Notes: generated from the sequence alone by a model not told the origin. Shown: positions 1-8,368, counted from the first letter of the stretch. The stretch is 36,806 nt of DNA from an uncultured cyanobacterium (GCA_937944885.1 CALFBB010000062.1:1-36806); one strand, 5' to 3'. A program made the numbers and translations.

Positions 1-323
1 ACGCCAATGCCCGCACAAAAATCAAGCGCTTCTCGTGCCTGCCCTTGGAGACCAACACCCAGAACTGGTCTTTGCATCGTGTGGGCGACACCTTCAGTAT
101 CGGCTTTGGGTTGCTGCGTGGGATCAAGAAGCGGGTGCCTCTGGATGTTCATGCTGCTTCTCAGCATGAGTGTCTTGTGGCGTTATTGGCAGGTCGGGCC
201 AAAGCAGGCAGTCTAAAGCTGGTGCGATCCCGCAAAGGGATTGGGTACGCCTGTATCTTGGTATCGATGGAAGTTCCCGATGCTGAGGATACGGGACTGA
301 CACGGGCTGTGCTGCCCGCTTGA
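1..323 (+). pseudogene. TnpB-family (IS200/IS605) remnant, truncated
   Basis: The frame is open from the left edge (codons starting at position 3) to a TGA at 321-323. It reads like the N-terminal half of IS200/IS605-type TnpB proteins: a NWSLHRVGDTFSIGFG-like stretch, then KLVRSRKGIGYACILVS and PDAEDTG, which resemble the strand-rich region just before the first RuvC motif in this family. The RuvC catalytic residues and the zinc finger that should follow are absent. The frame stops and is followed directly by GC-rich hairpin DNA that looks like an element end. I infer an internally deleted element. The true 5' end lies outside the window. Family assignment rests on pattern memory only; a degenerate unrelated gene is possible. 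Confidence 0.5.
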
Positions 324-463
324 GCTTGATGTTCGGGCGGGCGGGCCGAATGACCCGGCCCTGAAGCGTGTAAGCCAAACCGACGCGCAAGCGGCGGCGT
401 AGCGAGAAGCGCAACCAACCCCCTTCGGGCGGGGGAGGAGGTCAAGATAGTTAAATCATGCAA
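324..463 (+). mobile_element. Probable right-end remnant of IS200/IS605-type element
   Basis: GC-rich non-coding DNA directly follows the broken TnpB frame. It holds a 6-bp stem (GGGCCG 343-348 with CGGCCC 356-361) and a C-rich/G-rich hairpin around 419-436 with a TTCGGGC loop region, then GAGGAGGTCAAG. Subterminal hairpins just after tnpB are typical of IS200/IS605 right ends and overlap the guide (omega/reRNA) region in intact elements. The exact boundary and the target site cannot be fixed without an intact relative. Confidence 0.4.
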
Positions 464-488
464 CAGATCTGAGGGGAGGATGGCAACG

Positions 489-1070
489 ATGACAGCAGCA
501 AAAGGGCGATTGGCTCAGTTCAGCCGATGGATACCAAGAATGGTGTTGCTTCTCTGCATGGGTCTAAGCCTGCTGATAAGTGCCTGTTCTGGTGCATCCA
601 ACCTGCGGGCCTATAGCGATCCTAGCGGCGCCTTTGCCTTTGCTTATCCCAACGGTATGGTGGCTGTCAATTTGCAGCCAGGGAAAGGGCCAGCCGTGCT
701 GTTGCGAGATTTGGTTTACGAAAGTGAGAATATCAGCCTAATGATCGCCCCTTTTGACAAAGGTGAAACCATTGCTGACCTGGGTAGTCCAGAAACGGTC
801 GGGAAATTGGTTGCAGAGAAAATTTTGGCTCCCGAGGGATCCGGTCGCTCTACTACCCTGCTGGCTTCAGAAGGCTTTGAGCGGCAAGGTCATCCTTATT
901 ATTTGCTGGAATACCAAACCAATATGGGATCCCAACTGCGCCATGAGCTAGTAACTGTAACTGTGCGGCACCATCGCCTTTACACCCTGACTGCTTCTAC
1001 GCAAGAATCCCGTTGGCCGCAAGTGGAGGCCACCTTCAAAAACGTCGGCCATTCTTTGAACGTTTCTTGA
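489..1070 (+). CDS. PsbP-like photosystem II lipoprotein (CyanoP)
   Basis: A 193-residue lumenal lipoprotein of the PsbP family, associated with photosystem II assembly or stability in cyanobacteria. A basic N-terminus and hydrophobic segment end in the lipobox ISAC, with the lipidated Cys at residue 33. The mature part carries family hallmarks: FAFAYPNG near the start, RDLVYESENISLMIAP, YYLLEY, and a C-terminal TLTASTQESRWPQVEATFKN-like segment. An in-frame ATG at 480 touches the GGGGAGG ribosome site with no spacing. The ATG at 489 sits 9 nt from it and is preferred. The gene follows the transposon remnant and precedes cpdA on the same strand. Residue-level function beyond family membership is not visible. 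Confidence 0.9.
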   Translation: MTAAKGRLAQFSRWIPRMVLLLCMGLSLLISACSGASNLRAYSDPSGAFAFAYPNGMVAVNLQPGKGPAVLLRDLVYESENISLMIAPFDKGETIADLGSPETVGKLVAEKILAPEGSGRSTTLLASEGFERQGHPYYLLEYQTNMGSQLRHELVTVTVRHHRLYTLTASTQESRWPQVEATFKNVGHSLNVS

Positions 1071-1145
1071 AGTTTTTGCCAGCTTTCAAGACCAAGTTAG
1101 AGAAGCGTTAAACTGAAGGATGTGCGGTTTCCGAGGGTAAAACCA

Positions 1146-1238
1146 ATGCTAGAGCAATGGAAATGGCCTGTAACTGTGGATGTAGTCAGCTTAGCCCTCT
1201 TCAAACCTTTTTATGACTATCTACTTAGTTCAGATTAG
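1146..1238 (+). CDS. Possible 30-residue leader ORF overlapping cpdA
   Basis: An ATG at 1146 lies about 10 nt after a GAGGG ribosome-site-like sequence. It opens a 30-codon frame beginning MLEQWKWPVTVDVVSL that ends with TAG at 1236-1238, inside the first codons of the phosphodiesterase gene in another frame. The downstream gene has only pyrimidine-rich sequence before its ATG, so translational coupling through this short frame is plausible. No family is recognised; it may be chance. Confidence 0.3.
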   Translation: MLEQWKWPVTVDVVSLALFKPFYDYLLSSD

Positions 1239-2007
1239 CGATCTTCATCTGTTTGCCAAGCCGCATCACCGACTTTTGGGGGTGACTACGGAAACCTCTT
1301 TTTTGCAGGTGCAGAAGGCCATTTTGGCCTTGGATCCGTTACCTGATCTGCTGCTGTTGACGGGGGATCTCTCCCAAGATGGCAGTGCTGCTTCCTATGC
1401 CCGTTTGAAAGCTCATCTGCAAGCAGTGCCTATTGATACTTACTGGTTGGCGGGTAACCATGATCGTCTGCACAACATGAACTTAGAACTACAGGCAAAG
1501 CGCTTGTTTGTGGACAAGAGCTTCAGCCGGGAGAACTGGAGCTTTATTTTGATGAATTCCTTGGTGCCGGGTAAAGACAGTGGCTATCTGACGGATCGCT
1601 CCTTGCTGTGGTTAAGGCAGGAATTGCAACGGAGCGAAGCCGCCCAACACCATGTTCTTCTTGCTCTGCATCATCCTCCTTTTTCGGTTGATTCCACCTG
1701 GCTAGATCGCAGCACTCTCCAGCAACCGGAGCGCCTGTTTCAGGTTCTAGACGAGTTTAGCCATATTCGTCTGGTGCTGTTCGGGCACATACACCAGGAC
1801 CTACACCGCCGACGGCAAGGTGTAGATTACTTTGCTTGTCCTTCCACCTGCGTGCAATTTCGCCCCAAGAGTGCTGAGTTTGGTCTAGAGGTGGTACCGC
1901 CGGCTTTGCGGCAGGTGTGGCTAGAACCGGATGGTAGCTTCCGCACCCAGGTGCAGCGGGTCGCCTCTGCTCTGCAGCGCCCAAACTTGGCTTTGGCCGG
2001 GTACTAG
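1213..2007 (+). CDS. cpdA: CpdA/Icc-type 3',5'-cyclic nucleotide phosphodiesterase
   Basis: A 264-residue calcineurin-like metallophosphoesterase, likely cytoplasmic, hydrolysing cyclic AMP or a related phosphodiester. The metal-binding motifs appear in order: SDLHL (Asp10, His12), GDLSQDG (51-57), GNHD (81-84), LHHPP (His153-154) and GHIH (191-194). Length and motif spacing fit the CpdA/Icc subfamily. The ATG at 1213 has no clear ribosome site and lies within a small upstream frame, so initiation may be coupled. The stop overlaps the convergent permease gene by 4 bp. Other members of this superfamily act on different phosphodiesters, so cAMP as the substrate is an inference. Confidence 0.85.
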   Translation: MTIYLVQISDLHLFAKPHHRLLGVTTETSFLQVQKAILALDPLPDLLLLTGDLSQDGSAASYARLKAHLQAVPIDTYWLAGNHDRLHNMNLELQAKRLFVDKSFSRENWSFILMNSLVPGKDSGYLTDRSLLWLRQELQRSEAAQHHVLLALHHPPFSVDSTWLDRSTLQQPERLFQVLDEFSHIRLVLFGHIHQDLHRRRQGVDYFACPSTCVQFRPKSAEFGLEVVPPALRQVWLEPDGSFRTQVQRVASALQRPNLALAGY

Positions 2008-2837
2008 CTCCCTCCCTCTTTGAGGTCTGTGGGCGATACACCAACCGCTTGTCCCAGGCATACACTTACCCCCAGCAGTGCTAACCATCCCGGCAGCAGC
2101 GACAGGATAGCCACCGTCGCCACCGAAGTGTTGTTGCCCCCTTGTAGCAGGCCGTAGAGCAGCATCGGTAGGGTCAAAACTCGCCCTCCACCGACAAAAA
2201 AGGTAAGCAGAAACTCATTCCAGGAGATCAAAAAGGCAAACACCGCCCCGATGGCCATTCCCGGCAAAATTAACGGCAAGGTTACCTGCCACCACACCTG
2301 CCAGGGATCCGCCCCCAAACTGCGCGCCTGCGCCTCATAACCGAAATCGAAGCGGGAAAACACACTGCCCATCACCAGCGCCATGTAGGGAATCACCGGA
2401 ATAAGATGCACCAGCACCACCCCCAGGAGCGTGCCCTGTAGACGCAGATGGATCAGCACCGCTTGCAGTCCCATCAACACCGGCAACGGCGAGGTGATAA
2501 TCGGCATCAGGAGAATTAGCCGCATCCAAGCAGGCACAAGCTGTTTGCCCAAAACCCGCCCCACTGGGATCCCCAGCAACAGGGCCAGTAGGGTGGTGGT
2601 CAGGGCAATGGTTAAGCTCTGCCCGAAGCTAGGCCCTACTTGGGATCCTGAGCTGAGCAGCTGTTGCCATCCTTTCAGACTCCACACCCGTGGCCATCCG
2701 TCTGGGAAATACCAGGACTGGGTCAAGGACCACATTCCCAGTACCCCAAAGGGTAAGCTCCAGATCAGGGCCAGCCCACCGATCCCAATTCTGTGCAGGA
2801 TTTTCCCACCCCCTGTCGGGATCCCGTTCTGGCTCAT
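2004..2837 (-). CDS. ABC transporter permease (PotC-like, second permease)
   Basis: A 277-residue inner-membrane permease with about six transmembrane helices. The cytoplasmic EAA loop is clear: EAQARSLGADPWQVWWQVTLP from about residue 168, ending PLILPG at 188-193, where the ATPase docks. Its size and the hydrophobic lead-in fit the binding-protein-dependent permeases of the polyamine/iron/sulfate/phosphonate group. It starts 2 bp after the stop of the upstream permease, so the two are almost certainly cotranscribed and form a heterodimeric pore. No ATPase or solute-binding protein gene is adjacent; downstream lies the convergent cpdA, overlapping by 4 bp. The substrate cannot be read from the sequence. 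Confidence 0.88.
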   Translation of the reverse strand: MSQNGIPTGGGKILHRIGIGGLALIWSLPFGVLGMWSLTQSWYFPDGWPRVWSLKGWQQLLSSGSQVGPSFGQSLTIALTTTLLALLLGIPVGRVLGKQLVPAWMRLILLMPIITSPLPVLMGLQAVLIHLRLQGTLLGVVLVHLIPVIPYMALVMGSVFSRFDFGYEAQARSLGADPWQVWWQVTLPLILPGMAIGAVFAFLISWNEFLLTFFVGGGRVLTLPMLLYGLLQGGNNTSVATVAILSLLPGWLALLGVSVCLGQAVGVSPTDLKEGGS

Positions 2838-2839
2838 GG

Positions 2840-3721
2840 TTACCCCTCCTGCCTCGATCGGGATCCCACTTCCCCCAGCACCCCTGCTGCCAAGCCCACC
2901 ACAGCTGCTGCCACCGCCAGCAAGATCAGGCCCAAAGCAATCGCCTGCTGCCGTTGCTCGAGGTTGATGTGGGTAAAGCGCTGATAGACCAAGACCGGCA
3001 AAGTGCGCGGATAGGTAGGCCCAAGGAGGAGAGGAATTTCAAAGGAGCTAAAGACAAACCCAAAGATTAAAACGCCGCTGGCCAGTAAACCCGGTCGCAG
3101 CAACGGCAAGGTAACGGCCCAAAGGCTTTGCCAAAAAGAGGCCCCCAACAGGCGGGCTTGTTGTTCGAGCTCCCGTCCCATGCTGCGCAGCAGCGTCAGG
3201 GTTACCAAAGCCGCAAAGGGGATCTCCTTCCACAGCCAGTAGATCAGGACTCCTGCGTAGCCGCGATCATTCACCCACAGGGGGAAGTCTTGGTCAGAGG
3301 CAATCCACCCCAGCTGGAAGGCCAAGCGGGCCAACCAACCGCTAGGTGCCAGCAATAACAGCATCCCTGCCACCCCCACCAAATGCGGAATTGGTAGGGT
3401 CAACTGCCAGATCCAGATGGCCCACCCCCCTAGCCCCCGCAGCCCCAGGGCCAGCCCTAACCCCAAGAGCACTGCCAAGCCCGTTGCCAACCCTGCCACC
3501 CCAAGGCTAAGCACCAGGGATCCGATTACCTCCGGATCCCGGAGCAGCTCTCCATACCCCTGCAACGTAAAGCCGCTATGGCCAAGCCCGTACAGACCCA
3601 CACTTTGGGCTGTTGCCAGCAGCAAACCACCCCCGTACAGCAGCCCTACCAAAGCCAGAGCCGGTAGAAGTAACCCATAGTGGTTGAGCCAGGTCCACCG
3701 AGCACCCCGTAAGCTATTCAT
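2840..3721 (-). CDS. ABC transporter permease (PotB-like, first permease)
   Basis: A 293-residue polytopic membrane protein with the permease EAA-type loop EQQARLLGASFWQSLWAVTLP (from about residue 186), ending PLLRPG. It is the first gene of a two-permease operon: the next permease starts 2 bp after it. The N-terminal helix is followed by a sizeable periplasmic stretch, as in PotB-like permeases. The start at 3721 faces the DUF39 gene across 58 bp, so divergent promoters probably share this gap. Cognate ATPase and binding protein are not in the window. Polyamine, iron, phosphonate or thiamine are all possible substrates. Confidence 0.87.
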   Translation of the reverse strand: MNSLRGARWTWLNHYGLLLPALALVGLLYGGGLLLATAQSVGLYGLGHSGFTLQGYGELLRDPEVIGSLVLSLGVAGLATGLAVLLGLGLALGLRGLGGWAIWIWQLTLPIPHLVGVAGMLLLLAPSGWLARLAFQLGWIASDQDFPLWVNDRGYAGVLIYWLWKEIPFAALVTLTLLRSMGRELEQQARLLGASFWQSLWAVTLPLLRPGLLASGVLIFGFVFSSFEIPLLLGPTYPRTLPVLVYQRFTHINLEQRQQAIALGLILLAVAAAVVGLAAGVLGEVGSRSRQEG

Positions 3722-3779
3722 AAGCCTCTACCTTGCCTCCAGGACAGGGATTGCCTTCAGCCATTGCGACTTTTGCCCT

Positions 3780-4934
3780 ATGGAAAGAACTCTTGACCAG
3801 ATTAACCAGCGGATTGCCGCCGGCACCATACGGGTTTGGACGGTCATGGAAGCGAAGGAGAAGATCGCCGCCCTAGGGATCCCGGCTGCCTTTGAGGCGG
3901 TGGATGTGGTGACCACCGGGACCTTCGAGTCGATGGAATCTTCCGGGGCCATTTTCAACCTCGGCCATACAGATCCACCCATCAAAATTCGCCAAGCTTG
4001 GTTGAACGGCGTTCCCGCTTATGCCGGATTTGGCGCTGTGGACCTTTACCTGGGGGCAGCTCAGCCTGCAGAACAATCGGATGCAGCCTATGGCGGTGGG
4101 CATGTCATTGCCGATCTAATCGCCGGTAAACGGGTACATCTGCGAGCCTTGGGCCAAGTTACCGATTGTTACCCTCGCCCTGATTACGAAACCCATCTCA
4201 CCCGCGAGCAGCTTAACCAGTTCTACCTATTTAACCCGCGCAACGTTTACCAAAACTTTATTGTTGGTGTCAATGGCGGCGAACGCCCCCTCTATACTTA
4301 CCTGGGCCTGTTGGAACCCCACTTGGGCAATGCTGTCTATTCCAATCCAGGAGAACTCTCTCCCTTGTTCAACGACCCGCTCCTACGGCGGGTGGGGATC
4401 GGCAGTCGCATCTTTCTAGGCGGAGGGGTTGGCTACATTGCTTGGGAGGGGACGCAGCATTTTCCTTTGCAAAAACGCTTGCCCAACCAAACGCCAATTG
4501 GCCCGGCAGCTACGCTGGCCCTAATCGGGGATGCCAAACAGATGCAGCCGGAGTGGGTGAGAGGCTGCTACTTCCGCAACTATGGCCCCGGCTTGATGTT
4601 GGGCGTCGGGATCCCGATCCCGATTCTTTCCCCTGCCGACTTGGAACCGATTGCCATTCGCGATGAAGAGCTAGTGGCACCTGTAATTGACTTTTCCATC
4701 CCCCGCCGGGTCCGGCCCACCTTTGGCCTGGTTAGCTATGCCCAACTCAAATCCGGCCAGATTCTCCTCAACGGACGTAAAGTTCGTACCGCTCCTTTGG
4801 TGAGTTTGCGGCGCTCAATGCAAGTGGCCGAAATCCTCAAGGAGTGGATTCAAACAGGCCGCTTTACCCTCACCCAACCAGTTACCCCTCTGCCCACCGA
4901 CCGAGAGTTCCTCTCCCAAAATCCCTCCTTCTGA
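3780..4934 (+). CDS. DUF39 / homocysteine biosynthesis-type protein
   Basis: A 384-residue protein resembling the DUF39 family, whose archaeal members are implicated in making homocysteine from aspartate semialdehyde with reduced sulfur. Recognisable stretches are VWTVMEAKEKI, DVVTTGTFESMESSGAIFNLGHTDPPIKI, DLYLGAAQ, GGGHVIADLIAGK and YTYLGLLEPHLGNAVYSNPGELSPL. The frame stays open upstream to 3684, but that would overlap the divergent permease; the ATG at 3780 gives the expected N-terminus. No ribosome site is evident. The archaeal partner (a ferredoxin/NIL-type protein) is not nearby. The role in cyanobacteria is inferred from family only. Confidence 0.75.
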   Translation: MERTLDQINQRIAAGTIRVWTVMEAKEKIAALGIPAAFEAVDVVTTGTFESMESSGAIFNLGHTDPPIKIRQAWLNGVPAYAGFGAVDLYLGAAQPAEQSDAAYGGGHVIADLIAGKRVHLRALGQVTDCYPRPDYETHLTREQLNQFYLFNPRNVYQNFIVGVNGGERPLYTYLGLLEPHLGNAVYSNPGELSPLFNDPLLRRVGIGSRIFLGGGVGYIAWEGTQHFPLQKRLPNQTPIGPAATLALIGDAKQMQPEWVRGCYFRNYGPGLMLGVGIPIPILSPADLEPIAIRDEELVAPVIDFSIPRRVRPTFGLVSYAQLKSGQILLNGRKVRTAPLVSLRRSMQVAEILKEWIQTGRFTLTQPVTPLPTDREFLSQNPSF

Positions 4935-5011
4935 CTTTTGAATTTTTTGAATTTTTTAAACTGACCTCACCCCAACAGTCCTCCTGCTTCCCCTGCTCTT
5001 GGCCAGAAAGC
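4935..5011. other. Convergent intergenic spacer with short T-rich direct repeat
   Basis: A 77-bp spacer between two converging genes. It begins with a short T-rich direct repeat in which TTGAATTTTTT occurs in tandem (about 4938-4961). The T-runs could help end transcription from the plus strand, but no stable stem precedes them, so a classic intrinsic terminator is not shown. Confidence 0.3.
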
Positions 5012-6088
5012 CTAAGGAGAGGGAGTCCCAGAGTTGCTAGGAATGCGCAGCTCAACCGTAGTATCCAGGCGAGAACGAGGGGGTGGAGGTTCTTCTGGGG
5101 CTGCTTCTAAGTAGCGGGCAAGGGGATGGTTTTCTTGCCAGCGGGATCCCACCTCACTGACCATTTGGGTGACCTGAATCTGATAGAGCTGTGCCAGTTC
5201 TGCAGCATTGAGGTTACTTCGCTCCACTTGAGCGCGGCTGGCCTCCGCCAGGACCTCCACCACCAGGTTCCCCTGCTCATCGAACCGCCACAGTTCCAGC
5301 CGGCTACGGGAGCGCAGACTTAGCTCTGTTGGCGAAGCCGGGCGGGTGAGTACATCCACGCGAGCAATAACAATCGCTTCCAACCCCAGGTAGTCAAAGA
5401 ATTGGGCAACCGCTTCCGGCTTGCGGCGGTCCCACTCAAACAGCTCATAGATTGGCCAGCCCACTTTGCGCAGAACCGGCTGCAGGCGGCGGTTGTCAAG
5501 GGGCACCACCGTTTCACTGTTGGGAATAAGACCGAGACGCACCGCCTCCAGCGTGAGACGCTGCCCCAACTGTTGAGTATGCTCCAGCCCTCCTACCCCC
5601 AAGATACCGAGGCGACGACGGGGCTGCGGTTGAATCAGCGGCTGCAAAACCACATCCACAGGGGTGGTCAGGTCTGCTTGCAGCAGGATTTCCTTTTCGG
5701 CCAATTCGTAGTCGGGATGCCAGACCGTCAACAGGCGGCGCCCTGCTTGTACCTGGTTCAGCTCAAAAACACCGCGCTCGTCCGTTTGCAGGGGTTGATT
5801 GGGATTCTCAACCCCCTCCAACCTTACCTGGGCCCCCACAACCGGCTCGCCAACACTGTTGCTCACTTGCCCCACCAGCCGGGCAGATCCCTGTGGGGTA
5901 GAACCCGAGTTGGCAGGGGGAAAAGGAGGGTTCTGAAAAGGAAACAGGGGTGTGAAGCGGGGAATGGGAGTAGTCGTTGCTTGAGCTAGAGCTACCCCGG
6001 CCAGGGCCAACCCGCTTCCGAGAAGAAGAAGGCCTGAGCTGATCATGCATTGCCAAAAGGAGCGGGGAGAGAAAGAGGGCATGGGCAA
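5012..6088 (-). CDS. Exported protein with carboxypeptidase-regulatory-like domain
   Basis: A 358-residue protein of unknown function. An N-terminal signal segment ends around ALAQA (residue 36), followed by a Pro-rich stretch (40-67). Residues about 69-148 form a carboxypeptidase-regulatory-like/Ig-type fold (RLVGQVSNSVGEPVVGAQVRLEG, then DERGVFELNQVQAGRRLLTV). The remainder to about 335 resembles the C-terminus of the next gene upstream: GLEAIVIARVDVL and YQIQVTQMVSEVGSRWQENHPLARY correspond to [13 protein letters not shown] and [24 protein letters not shown]. The tail is Pro-rich. It is the second gene of a probable operon, 53 bp after its paralogue. A cell-envelope role is inferred. Confidence 0.72.
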   Translation of the reverse strand: MPMPSFSPRSFWQCMISSGLLLLGSGLALAGVALAQATTTPIPRFTPLFPFQNPPFPPANSGSTPQGSARLVGQVSNSVGEPVVGAQVRLEGVENPNQPLQTDERGVFELNQVQAGRRLLTVWHPDYELAEKEILLQADLTTPVDVVLQPLIQPQPRRRLGILGVGGLEHTQQLGQRLTLEAVRLGLIPNSETVVPLDNRRLQPVLRKVGWPIYELFEWDRRKPEAVAQFFDYLGLEAIVIARVDVLTRPASPTELSLRSRSRLELWRFDEQGNLVVEVLAEASRAQVERSNLNAAELAQLYQIQVTQMVSEVGSRWQENHPLARYLEAAPEEPPPPRSRLDTTVELRIPSNSGTPSP

Positions 6089-6141
6089 GAGTCGGTAACG
6101 TCAGGCACAAAAAGCAGTTACAGGGATCTGCTCAAGGATCC

Positions 6142-8073
6142 TCACCCAGCAAAGGGGTTGTTGGATTGCCATTGATTGACAAAGACAGGCACCATGTTGC
6201 GCACCTGCAACCGGAACAACCCTGCTGCTGCATCTTCAAACAGGGGATCGCCCCCCACATCATCCCGTCCGTAGGCTTCGTAATAGCGAGCCTGATCCCC
6301 GGGGCGATCCCGCTGTAGATCGACCACCACTACCAAGCCGCGGCTGCGTAACTGATTGGGAGTAAAGTTGGGAATCTCCACCGGTACCATCGGGGCCACA
6401 AAGCGCAGAGCTGTATTTAACAAGGAGTTGCCCTGACGACTGTACTCCCGTGAGATTTGCAGTTGGGTCAAGAGAATGTAGCGCAAGCCAAGGGCATCGC
6501 CGATCACCTTCAGCTTGGCCAAATCAGAAGTGTAGCGTTCATCCCGATCCAACAGAGTGAGACCACGGGTAAGGGGTAACAGGGGCTCAAACTTAGGATC
6601 CGGCCCCAGTGGCCCATTGAGGAGCATCACCTGCCGCTGCGGCTGGAGTTCCTGCAGCGCAATGCTCAAGTGGCGGGCCAACTCATCCGAATAAACCGGT
6701 TCATCCGGCAGAAGGCCAATCCCCTGCGGCTGGTGGATTGGCTCCCCCGGCGGCAAGTGAATATCTTGGCTGGCTACAAAACCGGAGCGCACCTCCACCT
6801 GGGTACTGGTGATCGGGAAACCTGGCACCTCCACATCCACCAAGTACAACCCGGCCGGCAATGGCGGCAGAACATAACTGCCATCGGCAGCAATGCGGAT
6901 CTCCTGCTGGGGGTGGGTGGCAGTGGCGGCTAGGCGCAAAACCCCTGTCTGGACAGGCTTACCGGCAATATCCAAAACCTGCCCCGTTACCACACCATAA
7001 CCAGGTACGGCTGTTGCCTCTGCCAAATCCCCTTGCTTGGCAGTGATAGCCGCAGCCCGAGTTTGCATATCCCGCAACTGTAGTAAAGCCGGGATCCCTG
7101 CTGCTACCACCCACAGGTCTCGACCTGCCATCATCAAACCGGTCGGCTGTCCTTCCAGCCGCAGGGAAGCCACCAACCGTCCCTGCTGCAAATTCACCAC
7201 CTGCAGACGGTTGCTATCCCGCGAGGTAACATAGGCCCACTGCCCATCGGGGGAGAGCACCAGTCGAGTCGGTCGCCAATCCAGGCCGATGCGCTGCAAG
7301 GTTTCCCCGCTGCGGTTCAAGTCCAGCACTGTTAGATCTTGGCTGCCGGAGTTGAGGATCACCAAACGTTGCCCCCTCGAATCAAGTGCCAACATCTCTG
7401 GGGTATTTCCACCGCGCCAACGGGCCAGTAACTCGCCGTTATCGGGATTGACCACCACCAAACTGAGGGGATCCTCCCCAGCTAGGCCCACAAACAGGGA
7501 TCCCCGCTCCGGCTCATAGACCAAAGCCAAGGGTGGTCCTGGCAGCGGTAGGTTGCGCGCCCGTGGCTGATCCGGATGGATCACAGCCAAGCTCTGGGCA
7601 GAGGGCATGGAGGCAAAAACCCGCCCCGTGGCCGGATCCAAGGCAATATCCAATACCCCTGCCGCCAATCCATAGGCCTGGATCAGCTCCCCCGTGCGCA
7701 GGTCAATGGCCACCAACCCCGGCGCGTTGGGACCAGAGGCATAGAGCACTTGCCGCGCTGCATCCACCCGCACAACACTGGGGGCAAAACCCACCGAGGT
7801 GTACCAAAGGGGATCCCCATCCCCACCGGCCAGGTCCAGCAGAGTCACCGCCTGCTCCTCTAGCAACCCAACCGCCACCCAACCCCGCTCTGCCACCCCA
7901 TCAATCCGGTCGGCAGAGCCGCCCAAGGGCAGAAGAAAATCCGTTTCTGCGGTTAACCGGTTCTGACCGAGAACCGATTCCCTGGACCCAGATGGAGAAT
8001 TTGCTGGGATCCCTTGTCCCCACACCGGGGATCCCAACAGCATGCTTACCACAGCCAGCCATTGCCACCGCAT
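6142..8073 (-). CDS. Exported beta-propeller protein with regulatory-like domain
   Basis: A 643-residue exported protein. The signal peptide ends near VWGQG (residue 20). About residues 45-360 form a YVTN/NHL-like beta-propeller: repeats such as [55 protein letters not shown] and [21 protein letters not shown] carboxypeptidase-regulatory-like domain follows ([18 protein letters not shown], then [25 protein letters not shown]). A C-terminal domain of about 170 residues is related to that of the downstream gene and ends in [10 protein letters not shown]. The pair reads as one transcription unit divergent from the ribosomal operon. No enzymatic motif is seen; a scaffolding or surface role is a guess. 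Confidence 0.75.
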   Translation of the reverse strand: MRWQWLAVVSMLLGSPVWGQGIPANSPSGSRESVLGQNRLTAETDFLLPLGGSADRIDGVAERGWVAVGLLEEQAVTLLDLAGGDGDPLWYTSVGFAPSVVRVDAARQVLYASGPNAPGLVAIDLRTGELIQAYGLAAGVLDIALDPATGRVFASMPSAQSLAVIHPDQPRARNLPLPGPPLALVYEPERGSLFVGLAGEDPLSLVVVNPDNGELLARWRGGNTPEMLALDSRGQRLVILNSGSQDLTVLDLNRSGETLQRIGLDWRPTRLVLSPDGQWAYVTSRDSNRLQVVNLQQGRLVASLRLEGQPTGLMMAGRDLWVVAAGIPALLQLRDMQTRAAAITAKQGDLAEATAVPGYGVVTGQVLDIAGKPVQTGVLRLAATATHPQQEIRIAADGSYVLPPLPAGLYLVDVEVPGFPITSTQVEVRSGFVASQDIHLPPGEPIHQPQGIGLLPDEPVYSDELARHLSIALQELQPQRQVMLLNGPLGPDPKFEPLLPLTRGLTLLDRDERYTSDLAKLKVIGDALGLRYILLTQLQISREYSRQGNSLLNTALRFVAPMVPVEIPNFTPNQLRSRGLVVVVDLQRDRPGDQARYYEAYGRDDVGGDPLFEDAAAGLFRLQVRNMVPVFVNQWQSNNPFAG

Positions 8074-8191
8074 TCACCTTCTCCACTCTGCAATTCCGCC
8101 GCAACCCATCGATTGGAACACAGGTCTAGCAACCCTTTGCCCAACCAGCATAGCCAACCTACTTCATCTGCCTAGAGAACCCAAACAAACT

Positions 8192-8220
8192 TTGACAGGT
8201 TACACAGACAAATCTAGAAT
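8192..8220 (+). promoter_or_regulatory. Sigma-70-type promoter for the ribosomal/rpoA operon
   Basis: A perfect -35 TTGACA (8192-8197) and a near-consensus -10 TAGAAT (8215-8220) are separated by exactly 17 bp. Transcription would begin near 8227, giving rpmJ a leader of about 25 nt. It is the best promoter-like sequence in the window and lies in the gap between the divergent propeller gene and rpmJ. Confidence 0.75.
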
Positions 8221-8251
8221 GGATATTCGCTGGTTTTGTGCAGGATCAACC

Positions 8252-8368
8252 ATGAAGGTGCGGCCCTCCGTCCGTCGGATCTGTGAAAAATGCCGTGTCA
8301 TCCGCCGCCATGGTCGGGTGATGGTGATTTGTTCTTCTAACCCGAAGCACAAACAGCGGCAGGGGTAA
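8252..8368 (+). CDS. rpmJ: 50S ribosomal protein L36
   Basis: A complete 38-residue L36: [20 protein letters not shown], then [14 protein letters not shown]. The zinc ligands Cys11, Cys14, Cys27 and His33 are present, marking the zinc-binding form. The frame is open further upstream, but family length and an AGGA at 8242-8245 fix this ATG. It is the first gene after the promoter. In many bacteria infA, adk and secY come just before; here they are absent and a divergent unrelated gene takes their place. Confidence 0.96.
   Translation: MKVRPSVRRICEKCRVIRRHGRVMVICSSNPKHKQRQG

Noticed and set aside
7533-8129. 198-codon plus-strand ORF opposite the propeller gene
   Set aside because: Pro/His/Arg-rich low-complexity translation, antisense to a protein with a coherent propeller and signal peptide.
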